This document shows, one piece after another, positions 1 through 8,180 of a stretch of 23,191 bases of DNA. This DNA is from CAZRIE01 sp964600075. GTDB taxonomy: Bacteria; Bacteroidota; Bacteroidia; Flavobacteriales; Flavobacteriaceae. The stretch spans positions 1 through 23,191 of the forward strand of contig CAZRIE010000068.1 of assembly GCA_964600075.1 (NCBI GenBank), in the 5' to 3' direction. Position numbers and translations under genes: made by a program. Position 1 is the stretch's first letter, and each line of letters starts with the position of its first letter. A model generated the notes under the pieces. The model was not told the DNA's origin. It worked only from the letters and a program-made list of their open reading frames with translations, and searched no databases.

Positions 1-125
1 CAAATATAACACAGCTTTTAGGGCGTATTTGGAAGAATTGGAAAGCATAAAAACAATTTTTTTGTAAAAATAGAAATCATTTTGATTTATACAATTAAGA
101 TTAAAAGATATTTTTATCCTTTATA

Positions 126-168
126 TGACTTCTATCATGTTTTATGTGTTCTCATGCCACTACTTTTG
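126..168 (+). promoter_or_regulatory. Crp/Fnr-type operator and -10 element of the nos operon
   Basis: TGACTTCTATCA at 126-137 fits the palindrome TGAY-N4-RTCA seen at seven other intergenic sites in this window. TACTTTTG at 161-168 matches the Bacteroidota -10 consensus TAnnTTTG. The operator centre (131.5) lies exactly 29.5 bp before the first base of the -10, the same spacing as at the USP promoters, so the operator sits near -41.5 (class II activator position). The inferred transcript starts near 174 and leaves a leader of about 24 nt before the ATG at 198. Bases 1-125 show nothing else I can support. Confidence 0.8.
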
Positions 169-197
169 CCCTATAGAATTTGTAAATAACCTTAAAA

Positions 198-707
198 ATG
201 AAAATAATGATTAAAAACTTGGCTATCATTTTTTCCTTGCTCTTAATGAGCTGTGGAGGAAAAGAAGATAAGAAGAAAGAAGGCTTTAGTGTAGACCGCA
301 CCAAGGCTACCGAAAAACCGGTTGAAGCTAATCCCGATGCAGATATGACACCTGCGTCGGCACGTATTGATTTATCTAGCAAAGGTGTTGGCCCGATTAC
401 CGCGGTTACTTTAGATGCTAAAATTGACGAGGCACTAGCTAAAAAAGGGGAAGAGGTCTATAATCAAATGTGTCTAGCCTGTCACCGGATCGGCAAAAAG
501 TTCATCGGGCCCGCACCGAATAATATTTTAGAAAGACGTAGCCCTGAGTGGGTGATGAATATGATTTTGAACCCCGAAGGTATGGTTAAGGAAGATGCTT
601 TAGCCAAAGATTTATTAATGGAGTTTAATGGGGCGCCGATGGCCAATCAAGGATTGACCGAAGAGCAGGCGCGTAGTGTATTAGAATTTTTTAGAACCTT
701 AAAATAA
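198..707 (+). CDS. Lipoprotein cytochrome c (monoheme), first gene of the nos operon
   Basis: This is a 169-residue periplasmic electron carrier. A lipoprotein signal peptide ends in LLLMSC (Cys19), followed by a charged linker. The heme-binding CLACH motif is at residues 92-96 and the likely distal ligand is Met148 in GAPMANQG, so it is a class I type monoheme cytochrome c. It opens the operon 6 nt before the FAS1 gene and upstream of nosZ, so it probably delivers electrons to the CuA site of NosZ, a role known for cytochromes of clade II nos clusters. The operator-driven promoter at 126-168 precedes it. An ATG three codons downstream (207) is an alternative start. The family assignment is secure; the specific electron partner is inferred. 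Confidence 0.9.
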   Translation: MKIMIKNLAIIFSLLLMSCGGKEDKKKEGFSVDRTKATEKPVEANPDADMTPASARIDLSSKGVGPITAVTLDAKIDEALAKKGEEVYNQMCLACHRIGKKFIGPAPNNILERRSPEWVMNMILNPEGMVKEDALAKDLLMEFNGAPMANQGLTEEQARSVLEFFRTLK

Positions 708-713
708 TAAATA

Positions 714-1292
714 ATGAAAACAACCAATTTAAAACTAGTATTCGGTTCGTTTTTGATGCTGTTATTAATCACCAGCTGTAAAAACGAGAATAAGACCGAA
801 AACACGACTACTCCCGCTGCAACTTCAACAGCCGATACTGAAAAAAATGGACAAGCGTTCATCGAAGATGACGGATCAACACCCAATGTGCTGCAAATCG
901 CCATTGGTTCTCCAGATCACACTACTTTGGTAGCTGCGGTACAAGCAGCTGAATTGGAAAACGTTTTGGTAAATGCTGGACCGTTAATGGTATTTGCACC
1001 TACTAACGCAGCTTTCGATGCTTTACCAGCGGGCACCGTAGAAGATTTGCTTAAACCGGAGAACAAAGCGGCTTTGGCGAATATTCTTAAGCATCATGTT
1101 ACCGCAGGCAATTATTCCAAAGAATTTTTAAAGAAGTTTAAAAAAATAGGGCAAGCCAATGACCAGAACGCAATTGTAGAGGTTAAAGGTGATGATGTCT
1201 ATGTGGGCGGTGCTAAAATTCTGGCAAGTATCAAGGCCGGAAACGGAATCGTACATGTGGTCGATAAAGTGATTTTACCACCATCCGAATAA
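714..1292 (+). CDS. FAS1 (fasciclin) domain lipoprotein
   Basis: This 192-residue protein has a lipoprotein signal ending in LLITSC (Cys22), a Thr/Ala-rich linker to about residue 45, and one FAS1 domain over roughly residues 58-190. The domain shows the classic H1 pattern around VFAPTNAAFDALP and the H2-like end GIVHVVDKVILPP. FAS1 domains are extracytoplasmic folds used in adhesion or protein-protein contact. The gene starts 6 nt after the cytochrome c stop and ends 36 nt before nosZ, so it is cotranscribed with both. Its role in N2O reduction is not established; a scaffold or copper/cytochrome docking protein on the periplasmic face is a guess from context. Domain assignment is firm, function open. 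Confidence 0.88.
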   Translation: MKTTNLKLVFGSFLMLLLITSCKNENKTENTTTPAATSTADTEKNGQAFIEDDGSTPNVLQIAIGSPDHTTLVAAVQAAELENVLVNAGPLMVFAPTNAAFDALPAGTVEDLLKPENKAALANILKHHVTAGNYSKEFLKKFKKIGQANDQNAIVEVKGDDVYVGGAKILASIKAGNGIVHVVDKVILPPSE

Positions 1293-1328
1293 ACAAACAA
1301 TCTAGATAAACAATTAAAATAAATACAG

Positions 1329-3290
1329 ATGAAAAAGCACAGTTATATATTAATGCTCTTGGGCTTCACCGCACTCTTAAGCAGTTGCGGTAACCAAGGC
1401 GATAGCAAGAGCTCTTCTAACGGAGCGCTCTCTTCAAATGCTGCTGAAAAAGTGTATGTAGCACCAGGCGAACATGATGAATTTTACGCCTTTATGTCCG
1501 GCGGATATAGTGGTAATATTACCGTTTACGGTTTGCCATCTGGCAGAATGTTTAAGGAAATTCCGGTGTTCTCACAGTTTCCTACTTCGGGTTACGGATA
1601 TTCGGAAGAGACCAAACCTATGCTGAATACATCTTTCGGATTTGTTCCTTGGGATGACTCTCACCACCCTGATATTTCTCAAACCAATGGAGAATTGGAT
1701 GGAAGATGGATTTTTATCAATGGTAACAATACCCCGCGTATCGCTAGGGTAAGTTTGAGCACTTTTGAAACTGAAGAAATCATAGAGATACCCAATAGCG
1801 CAGGTAACCATAGTTCTTCTTTCATTACCGAAAACACAGAGTACGTAGTTGCTGGAACACGTTTTTCCGTGCCCGTTCCTCAAAGAGATATGCCGATCAA
1901 TGAATATAAAGGCAACTTCAAAGGTTCCTTGTCATTTATTAGCGTAGCTCCTGACAATGGTAGATTGAATCTTGAATTCCAATTGACTATGCCAGGTTTT
2001 AACTATGATCTTTCGCATCCGGGCCGGGGTAAATCGCATGGCTGGTTTTTCTTTACTACGTATAACACAGAGGAAGCTAACTCATTGATGGAAGTAAATT
2101 CTTCCCAGAATGATAAGGACTTTATCGCCGCTATAAACTGGAAGAAAGTAGAAGCTTACGTAAAAAATGGCGGTGGCACGATGATGCCTGCTGAATATGC
2201 ACATAATGTATATGACGAGCATACGCATACCGCTACTTCTACTATGAAAAAAGAAGTGCTCACTGTAAACCCACTTGATGTACCAGGTGCTGTTTTTTTC
2301 TTACCAACGCCAAAATCTCCACATGGTTGTGATGTTGATCCAAGTGGTCAGTATATCATTGGTAATGGTAAATTATCTGCTGATTTGACAGTCCACTCAT
2401 TTGATAAGATGATTGCAGCTATAGAAGGCAAAAAATTTGATGGCGAAGCTTACGGAATTCCTATTCTAAAGTTTGAAGATGTTTTAGCAGGAGTTGTAAA
2501 AAGTGGCGGTTTAGGTCCTTTACACACAGAATTTGATGGAAAAGGAAATGCCTACACCACCTTCTTTATTTCTTCGGAAGTTGTAAAATGGAAACTAGGC
2601 ACTTGGGAAGTATTGGATAGACAACCTACTTTCTACTCTGTCGGTCACTTGATGATTCCGGGTGGAAATTCTGCCAAACCATTCGGTAAATATGTGGTTG
2701 CAATGAACAAGATTACCAAAGACCGGTATTTGCCAACAGGCCCTGAAATGGAGCACTCGGCTCAGATTTATGATATCTCGGGTGATAAGATGGAGTTGAT
2801 CTATGATTTTCCAACGCATGGCGAACCCCATTATGCAGCAGGTATCCCAGCTGAATTATTAGCTCCGAAATCGAAAAAAATCTATCGGTTGGACGAAAAC
2901 AAACATCCCTATGCCGTATTGACTCCGGCCGATGCCAGGGTTGAGCGAGATGGTAACGAGGTTCATGTATATATGTCCACAATTAGAAGTCACTTTACCC
3001 CTGATAATATTGAAGGTGTCAAGGTAGGCGACAAGGTATATTTCCATATCACGAACCACGAGCAAGATTTTGATGTACCCCATGGTTTTGCCATGATTGG
3101 TCAAAATACTTCAGAATTGCTAGTGATGCCAGGGCAAACCAAAACATCGCTTTGGGAACCTAAAAAACCAGGAGTATGGCCATTCTACTGTACCGATTTC
3201 TGCTCTGCATTGCACCAAGAGATGCAAGGTTATGTAAGGGTTTCCCCGGCAGGCTCTAATGTTCCGCTTACTTATAGCTTGGGTGAATAA
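1329..3290 (+). CDS. nosZ: Nitrous oxide reductase, clade II (lipoprotein type)
   Basis: This 653-residue enzyme reduces N2O to N2, the last step of denitrification, in the periplasm. The N-terminus is a Sec-type lipoprotein signal ending in LLSSC (Cys20), not the twin-arginine signal of clade I NosZ. The beta-propeller carries the His-rich CuZ ligand region, for example SHHPD (His112/113), SPHGCDVDPSG, GPLHTEFDGKGNAYTTFF, SVGHLM and GEPHYA. The C-terminal cupredoxin domain has the CuA set: VPHGFAM, then CTDFCSALHQEM with Cys621, Cys625, His629 and Met632. All expected copper ligands appear present, so the enzyme should be active. It lies downstream of the cytochrome and FAS1 genes and is followed by a terminator-like hairpin before the accessory genes. 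Confidence 0.97.
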   Translation: MKKHSYILMLLGFTALLSSCGNQGDSKSSSNGALSSNAAEKVYVAPGEHDEFYAFMSGGYSGNITVYGLPSGRMFKEIPVFSQFPTSGYGYSEETKPMLNTSFGFVPWDDSHHPDISQTNGELDGRWIFINGNNTPRIARVSLSTFETEEIIEIPNSAGNHSSSFITENTEYVVAGTRFSVPVPQRDMPINEYKGNFKGSLSFISVAPDNGRLNLEFQLTMPGFNYDLSHPGRGKSHGWFFFTTYNTEEANSLMEVNSSQNDKDFIAAINWKKVEAYVKNGGGTMMPAEYAHNVYDEHTHTATSTMKKEVLTVNPLDVPGAVFFLPTPKSPHGCDVDPSGQYIIGNGKLSADLTVHSFDKMIAAIEGKKFDGEAYGIPILKFEDVLAGVVKSGGLGPLHTEFDGKGNAYTTFFISSEVVKWKLGTWEVLDRQPTFYSVGHLMIPGGNSAKPFGKYVVAMNKITKDRYLPTGPEMEHSAQIYDISGDKMELIYDFPTHGEPHYAAGIPAELLAPKSKKIYRLDENKHPYAVLTPADARVERDGNEVHVYMSTIRSHFTPDNIEGVKVGDKVYFHITNHEQDFDVPHGFAMIGQNTSELLVMPGQTKTSLWEPKKPGVWPFYCTDFCSALHQEMQGYVRVSPAGSNVPLTYSLGE

Positions 3291-3316
3291 AAATTGTAAG
3301 AATCACTTTTCAAACG

Positions 3317-3352
3317 AAAGCGGGTCGCGTCTAAGTACCGGCCCGCTTTTTT
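3317..3352 (+). terminator. Rho-independent terminator or attenuator after nosZ
   Basis: AAAGCGGG (3317-3324) pairs with CCCGCTTT (3342-3349), extended inward by up to three pairs (one a G-T wobble), and is followed by a run of T to 3352. It lies 27 nt after the nosZ stop. I see no operator or clear -10 before the next gene, so it may be leaky, lowering accessory gene expression relative to nosZ. Confidence 0.8.
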
Positions 3353-3389
3353 AAATATTCAATTGCAAGCCATTTCAAAGAAATAGAAG

Positions 3390-4034
3390 ATGAAAAAAGC
3401 AAGTATTATAATGATTATAGGTCCTTTGTTCCTATTGGGTTTGTTTTTATTTCCCTTATGGAACATTATGTTGGGCGCACCGCAATATCCTGACCCCTTA
3501 GGCATGAACATTCATATTGACGGTATTCGTGATATGAACGAGTTCGATTTACAGAATATAGATGGCCTAAACCATTACATAGGCATGCGCACATTACCTA
3601 AACCAGAGGATATGTGGGAGTTTAGTACTTTTCCAATAGTGATAGGTAGTATGGTTGCATTAGGGGTCTTAATTGGTCTTTTGGGTTACTTTAAAAAGGT
3701 GAGCTATAAATGGTTTTTAGGCTGGTTCATTTTAATGAGTATTCTTGGCGTTTTAGGCATGTATGACTTTAATGCTTGGATGGTAGATTACGGCACCAAT
3801 CTTGATCCAAATGCGATTATGAAACTCAGCAACCTTGATGGTACACCTATGACGTATAGTCCACCGCTTTTTGGTAAGGCCGATATGCTAAATTTTAAGG
3901 TTACGTCACTACCATCAACAGGAGCTTGGCTCATGTTCGTTGGAATGATGCTAACGATTGTTGCGTTTTTCGTTGGATGGAAAAGTAGCGCATCCATCGC
4001 AGTAGACACAACCAATAAACTTGCCGCATCATGA
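3390..4034 (+). CDS. Four-helix inner membrane protein of the nos cluster (possibly NosB-type)
   Basis: This 214-residue protein has predicted membrane helices near residues 6-27, 81-100, 107-127 and 177-197. A long periplasmic-type loop between helices 1 and 2 contains the striking segment GLNHYIGM (59-66), where His and Met could bind copper. A second loop is rich in Met and Pro. The gene directly follows nosZ and overlaps nosL by 4 nt (ATGA), so translation of the two is coupled. Clade II nos clusters typically carry a membrane protein gene (nosB) right after nosZ; I infer it is this or a functional counterpart, perhaps in copper or electron supply, but I cannot confirm homology by eye. 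Confidence 0.75.
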   Translation: MKKASIIMIIGPLFLLGLFLFPLWNIMLGAPQYPDPLGMNIHIDGIRDMNEFDLQNIDGLNHYIGMRTLPKPEDMWEFSTFPIVIGSMVALGVLIGLLGYFKKVSYKWFLGWFILMSILGVLGMYDFNAWMVDYGTNLDPNAIMKLSNLDGTPMTYSPPLFGKADMLNFKVTSLPSTGAWLMFVGMMLTIVAFFVGWKSSASIAVDTTNKLAAS

Positions 4035-4462
4035 AGAAATATTCAATTATGGCACTTGTATTTTTTTTCATGCTTTTGGGATGCAACAATACTCCAAAAC
4101 TGCTTTCTTACGCCTCGGACGGATGCCATTTTTGCAGCATGACCATAGTTGATAAGCAACATGCCGCGCAGTTCATGACTCAAAAAGGAAGAACCTATTC
4201 TTTTGATGCATCAGAATGTATGATGAATCATTTAAAGGAAATGGATACTATCGAAGTGAAAATGTTTTTAGTAAACAATTACAATGCTCCTGGAGAATTT
4301 ATAGATGCTACGAAAGCAACCTATCTCATCAGTAAAAATATTCCCAGTCCCATGGGAGAATTTTTAACTGCTTTTGCTACATCTGACGCTGCGGAAAGAG
4401 CACAAAAAGCAAATAAAGGTGAGCTTTACACTTGGAGCGAGTTGCAATTGAGATTTAGGTAA
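4031..4462 (+). CDS. nosL: NosL copper chaperone lipoprotein
   Basis: This 143-residue lipoprotein has a signal ending in LLGC (Cys18). The NosL family copper(I) site GCHFCSM gives Cys32, Cys35 and Met37, and the downstream family pattern is present (YSFDASECMMNHL, then IPSPMGEFLTAF). NosL is known to deliver Cu(I) to apo-NosZ outside the cytoplasm for CuZ assembly. Its start codon overlaps the stop of the membrane protein gene before it (ATGA), so the two are translationally coupled. A second NosL domain is encoded at 5422-6807, so this cluster carries two copper-chaperone modules. Family assignment is secure. Confidence 0.95.
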   Translation: MKKYSIMALVFFFMLLGCNNTPKLLSYASDGCHFCSMTIVDKQHAAQFMTQKGRTYSFDASECMMNHLKEMDTIEVKMFLVNNYNAPGEFIDATKATYLISKNIPSPMGEFLTAFATSDAAERAQKANKGELYTWSELQLRFR

Positions 4463-4471
4463 ATAAAATAA

Positions 4472-4636
4472 GAACAAGCAAACCATGCCCAAATAATTAT
4501 CGAAAACCGAAAGTCTTCAGAAAATTAAGAAGTAAAAGCCTACGAGGCAAATAGATCAGTTTTCAAACATAAAGTTTTCAACGAAGCATCATATCGTATT
4601 AGAATTTCGGATATTACGGGTGGATATAGGGAATAA
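4472..4636 (+). pseudogene. Remnant of a gene with an FMN-binding split-barrel-like C-terminus
   Basis: The spacer between nosL and the FMN-barrel gene reads in one frame as a protein tail, broken by one stop at 4526-4528 and closed by TAA at 4634-4636. The end reads YRIRISDITGGYRE, close to the end of the next intact protein (YRININDITGKIRK). No start codon and no N-terminal two thirds are present. I infer a degraded paralogue, left by duplication or replacement of the neighbouring gene. The similarity is short, so the assignment rests mainly on that final segment. Confidence 0.5.
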
Positions 4637-4646
4637 ATAAAAAGAT

Positions 4647-5102
4647 ATGATTAAAGATTTAGAACATGAGAAACGTTTAGAAATTCTCGGCAATAACTAC
4701 CTAGGACATTTGGGTTTTATTTCAGAAAAAAAACCTTTTGTTACCACTATTACTTACTTCTATGATGCCGTGGAAAAATGCCTGCTCAGTTACTCCGATA
4801 ATGGACACAAAATAGATGCCATGCGGAAGTATGAAGATGTTTCATTACAGATAGAAAATATTCAATCTATTCAAGATTGGAGTTCTGTTCTGGTTCATGG
4901 AAAATTTGAGGAACTATTAGGGAGTGCCGCTAAAAAATACCTGCACAAGTTTGCACAAGGCGTACAAGATACCATTGAACGTTCAAAAGGTGAAAAGCCA
5001 AACTTCATAGGAGACTTTACAAGTAGGTTACAAGAAAGAGAAATGCCCATAGTGTATCGTATCAATATCAACGATATAACAGGAAAAATCAGAAAAACTT
5101 AA
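4647..5102 (+). CDS. Pyridoxamine-phosphate-oxidase-like FMN-binding split barrel protein
   Basis: This 151-residue cytoplasmic protein has the small FMN split-barrel pattern. An N-terminal helix (LEHEKRLEILGNNYLGHLGF) leads into a strand with KPFVTTITYFYD, then GHKIDAMRKYEDVSLQIENI, then WSSVLVHGKFEEL, the usual order in the Pyridox_ox_2/NimA-like group. These bind FMN, F420 or heme and act as flavin reductases or heme-handling proteins; no specific reaction can be assigned. It lies inside the nos cluster, 20 nt before a cupin gene, so a redox or detoxification role linked to low-oxygen growth is plausible. A decayed relative precedes it at 4472-4636. The fold is likely; the substrate is unknown. 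Confidence 0.8.
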   Translation: MIKDLEHEKRLEILGNNYLGHLGFISEKKPFVTTITYFYDAVEKCLLSYSDNGHKIDAMRKYEDVSLQIENIQSIQDWSSVLVHGKFEELLGSAAKKYLHKFAQGVQDTIERSKGEKPNFIGDFTSRLQEREMPIVYRININDITGKIRKT

Positions 5103-5121
5103 GAATAAAAAACACATAAAA

Positions 5122-5415
5122 ATGTACATCATACGAAATACCATAAAATCACAAGCGTTCGATAAATTACAGGTTCAAAAATTGGCTAAAAACGATTCTT
5201 TTGAAATCTTGAGCATCAGTTTGGAAAAAGACGCCGTTTTTCCCACACACACCTCTCCCACCGATGCGCAATTGATACTATTGGAAGGTGATATTATTTT
5301 TCATATTCACGGCGAACCCTATCATATAATGGCACAGCAGAACTTCAGCTTTCCCAAGGAAACAGAGCATTGGGTAAGTGCCAATGAAAATTCAAAATTT
5401 TTAATCATAAGATAG
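5122..5415 (+). CDS. Small single-domain cupin protein
   Basis: This 97-residue cytoplasmic protein shows a compact cupin barrel. Motif 1 is around FPTHTSPTDAQLILLEGD (His43 being the candidate metal ligand) and motif 2 around FPKETEHWVSA with His84. The second His of the classic HxH is replaced, so metal binding may be altered. It has no signal peptide or membrane segment. It sits 20 nt after the FMN-barrel gene and 6 nt before the NosL-barrel fusion gene, clearly within the same operon. Function unknown; small cupins in such settings may be sensors, isomerases or metal binders. Confidence 0.75.
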   Translation: MYIIRNTIKSQAFDKLQVQKLAKNDSFEILSISLEKDAVFPTHTSPTDAQLILLEGDIIFHIHGEPYHIMAQQNFSFPKETEHWVSANENSKFLIIR

Positions 5416-5421
5416 TTCAAG

Positions 5422-6807
5422 TTGAAACCGATAAAAAAAACCTCGATACTCTTCCTATGCCTAATTTTCACGCAAACAAATTATGCACAGACGGTATCAT
5501 GCACTCATTGCAAGATGGATGTCAAGGATGATGCATTTAAAGCGAGAGCATTAACCAATTCAGATAAAGCATTTCATTTTGATGCCATTGAATGTTTGGT
5601 CAACTATATAAAAACAAAAGATGCCGGTAATTTTAAAAAACTTCAGGTAACCGACTATAAAAGTGGACAATATTTTAATGCTCTAAATGCCTATTTTGTG
5701 AAGAGCGATGCTATTCGTAGTCCGATGGGTGCAAATCTGTCTGCTTATTCAACTGCTGCTGATGCGATTTCAGTTCAAAAAGAAGAAAGCGGTGAAATAT
5801 ATACCTGGGAGGAACTAAAAGAACGTTTTGTATCTTCAAGTTTTGGTGCTACAAACCATTCACATCAGCATGGCGCAAATACCTACGCACCAAGCGGTAT
5901 CATGGGGGATCATTTACATCCAAAAGGCGGATGGATGGTTTCCTTGAGGTATATGAATATGGCCATGGACGGCAACCGTGAAGGAAGTGATAAAATTTCT
6001 GATGAAGCCATATACGAGCGATTTTTGGTCGCTCCACAAGAAATGACCATGCAGATGTATATGCTCGGGGTCATGTATGCGCCATCCGACAAACTGACCT
6101 TGATGCTCATGCAGAATTTTGCAGCAAAAAATATGGATTTGACAGCGCGAATGATGATGAACGGTATGCCCATGCTTCGCGATTTCTCAACATCGGCAAA
6201 TGGATTGGGCGATATGAAAACTGGGATACTATATGGATTGTTGTCCAAGGAAAAAATCGACCTGCATGCAAACTTAGCGTTCAATATTCCTATAGGTGAT
6301 ATTGAAAACCGTGATACAACACCCATGATGCCCGATGCCAAACTACCCTATGCCATGCAATTGGGGTCTGGTACTTTTGACATAACTTTAGGCGGAACCC
6401 TTAAAGGTTATGTTGGTGATTTCACTTGGGGAATACAACAATTGAACACCTTCAGAACTGGCGAGAACAGCCAAGAATACCGATTCGGAAATATTCATGA
6501 GTTGCAGTCTTGGATGAGCTATGGCATTTCAAATTCCATCAGCACCTCCATTCGGCTAGGTGGAAGTAGCGAAGGTCAAATTCAGGGAGCCGACCCTGAG
6601 TTAAACCCGATGATGGTAACTACAGCCGACCCTAGCAATTATGGAGGTGAACTAGTTCGGGGCGCTATAGGAGTGAACATTGTATTGGCAAAAAACAAAC
6701 TAATTTTTGGTGCTGAAATAGGTACACCCCTGTATCAGAATTATAATGGTATACAAATGAACGAAACGCTTAACCTAAATGGTTGCCTAAAGTATACGCT
6801 ACTATAA
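5422..6807 (+). CDS. NosL domain fused to a Met-rich outer-membrane beta-barrel
   Basis: This 461-residue protein starts at TTG (5422); no in-frame ATG lies near, and the resulting N-terminus is a good signal peptide ending near YAQ (residue 23). Residues 24-135 form a NosL domain: SCTHCKM (Cys27, Cys30, Met32), FHFDAIECLVNYI and IRSPMGANLSAY. A His-rich linker (HSHQH) follows. Residues about 160-461 look like an outer-membrane barrel of the transporter-like group: HLHPKGGWMVSLRYMNMAMDG, alternating strands and an aromatic/hydrophobic C-terminus (CLKYTLL). The barrel has many Met residues, such as MTMQMYMLGVMY and MMMNGMPM. I infer copper uptake across the outer membrane coupled to periplasmic chaperoning for NosZ. 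The gene is 6 nt after the cupin gene and 3 nt before nosD. Confidence 0.82.
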   Translation: MKPIKKTSILFLCLIFTQTNYAQTVSCTHCKMDVKDDAFKARALTNSDKAFHFDAIECLVNYIKTKDAGNFKKLQVTDYKSGQYFNALNAYFVKSDAIRSPMGANLSAYSTAADAISVQKEESGEIYTWEELKERFVSSSFGATNHSHQHGANTYAPSGIMGDHLHPKGGWMVSLRYMNMAMDGNREGSDKISDEAIYERFLVAPQEMTMQMYMLGVMYAPSDKLTLMLMQNFAAKNMDLTARMMMNGMPMLRDFSTSANGLGDMKTGILYGLLSKEKIDLHANLAFNIPIGDIENRDTTPMMPDAKLPYAMQLGSGTFDITLGGTLKGYVGDFTWGIQQLNTFRTGENSQEYRFGNIHELQSWMSYGISNSISTSIRLGGSSEGQIQGADPELNPMMVTTADPSNYGGELVRGAIGVNIVLAKNKLIFGAEIGTPLYQNYNGIQMNETLNLNGCLKYTLL

Positions 6808-6810
6808 ACT

Positions 6811-8097
6811 ATGCCTAAGATGAAATATTTGTCAGTGCTCATTTTGATTTGCAACCTCTTCTTCGGGTTTTCGCAACGGCCCACGACGATTTCTGTATGT
6901 GCTGACTGTGAAGTAAAATCCATTTCAGAAGCAATAAAAATGGCTTCAGATTTCGATACACTTTTAATCAAAAACGGCACGTATAAAGAATTCAATATCC
7001 TCATCGACAAACCATTGACGCTTCTGGGTGAAAACTACCCCATAATTGATGGCGAAGATCAAGGAGAAATCATACGCATTGTTTCGGACAATGTTACTGT
7101 TGACGGGCTTTTTATCATTAATGTGGGCACCAGCTATACAACTGATTATGCAGCAATTCGAGTGGTGAAAAGCGAACACTATTTAATACAGAACGTAGTA
7201 CTTGAAAAGCTATTCTTCGGCATTTATCTTGAAAAATCGAATAACGGTAAAGTATATCATAACAAAATTATTGGCGATGCGGTAGATGAGTATAATTCCG
7301 GTAATGGTATTCAACTGTGGTATTGTAAAAATGTTGAAGTTGAAAAGAATATTGTACAACATGTACGCGACGGCATTTACCTAGAGTTTTCCGATAATAT
7401 CACTATTAAAGACAATACAAGTTCAGACAATTTACGTTACGGCCTGCATTTTATGTTTTCCAATGATGATACATATACCAATAACACTTTTGAAAATAAT
7501 GGCGCTGGAGTGGCTGTGATGTTCTCCAAACGGATAAAGATGATTGGTAATACCTTTAAGAAAAATTGGGGAACCGCCGCTTTTGGCATGCTTTTAAAAG
7601 AAATCAACGATGCTGAAATTAGTGGAAATACTTTTGAAGAAAACACTATAGGCATTAATATAGAGGGCTCTAACCGAATCGAATACAAGAACAATAGTTT
7701 CATAAAAAACGGATGGGCCGTAAAAATCCTAGGGGCTTGTTACACGAATACTTTTACAAATAATAATTTCCTATACAACTCTTTTGATATTTCATACAAC
7801 AGCAAATTGAACGATAATGTGTTCGACCAGAACTATTGGAGTAATTACACAGGTTACGATTTAGATAAAAACGGTATTGGTGATGTACCTTATCGCCCTG
7901 TCAAGTTGTTTTCTTATATCGTAAACAAAACACCAGAGACCATCGTTCTTTTACGTAGTTTGTTTATGGATATCATTGATTTCTCTGAAAAAGTATCACC
8001 TGTTTTTACACCCGATAAACTTTTGGATGCCAAACCTTTAATGAAAAAAGTAAACAGTGGGCAGTTGCAGGTGGTAGTCAAGAGTTATAAGTTCTAA
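6811..8097 (+). CDS. nosD: NosD periplasmic copper-site assembly protein
   Basis: This 428-residue protein has a Sec signal peptide ending near residue 21, then a right-handed beta-helix of NosD/CASH repeats from about 85 to 345, with repeated N-x-I/N-x-F turns (NGIQLWYCKN, DGIYLEFSDN, YGLHFMFSNDD, GVAVMFSKR). The segment NYWSNYTGYDLDKNGIGDVPYRP is typical of NosD. NosD works with the ABC transporter NosFY in making the CuZ cluster of NosZ. A CADC pair (Cys30, Cys33) near the mature N-terminus is notable. The start at 6811 gives MPKMKYL; 6820 is an alternative. It is followed by a strong terminator, so nosF and nosY may be transcribed separately. Confidence 0.95.
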   Translation: MPKMKYLSVLILICNLFFGFSQRPTTISVCADCEVKSISEAIKMASDFDTLLIKNGTYKEFNILIDKPLTLLGENYPIIDGEDQGEIIRIVSDNVTVDGLFIINVGTSYTTDYAAIRVVKSEHYLIQNVVLEKLFFGIYLEKSNNGKVYHNKIIGDAVDEYNSGNGIQLWYCKNVEVEKNIVQHVRDGIYLEFSDNITIKDNTSSDNLRYGLHFMFSNDDTYTNNTFENNGAGVAVMFSKRIKMIGNTFKKNWGTAAFGMLLKEINDAEISGNTFEENTIGINIEGSNRIEYKNNSFIKNGWAVKILGACYTNTFTNNNFLYNSFDISYNSKLNDNVFDQNYWSNYTGYDLDKNGIGDVPYRPVKLFSYIVNKTPETIVLLRSLFMDIIDFSEKVSPVFTPDKLLDAKPLMKKVNSGQLQVVVKSYKF

Positions 8098-8139
8098 TAC
8101 TGTGAAATTAATTAGGAAGTTTAGAATTTGTAAAAGGTA

Positions 8140-8180
8140 AAAAGTTCCTCCCCTTTAAAATAAGGGGAGGAACTTTTTCT
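8140..8180 (+). terminator. Strong rho-independent terminator after nosD
   Basis: A 16-bp perfect stem is formed by 8140-8155 and 8162-8177 with a 6-nt loop; the descending arm ends in a run of T. The stem holds a GC core of about nine pairs. The 5' side is A-rich, so it could also act in reverse. It separates nosD from nosFY. Confidence 0.88.
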
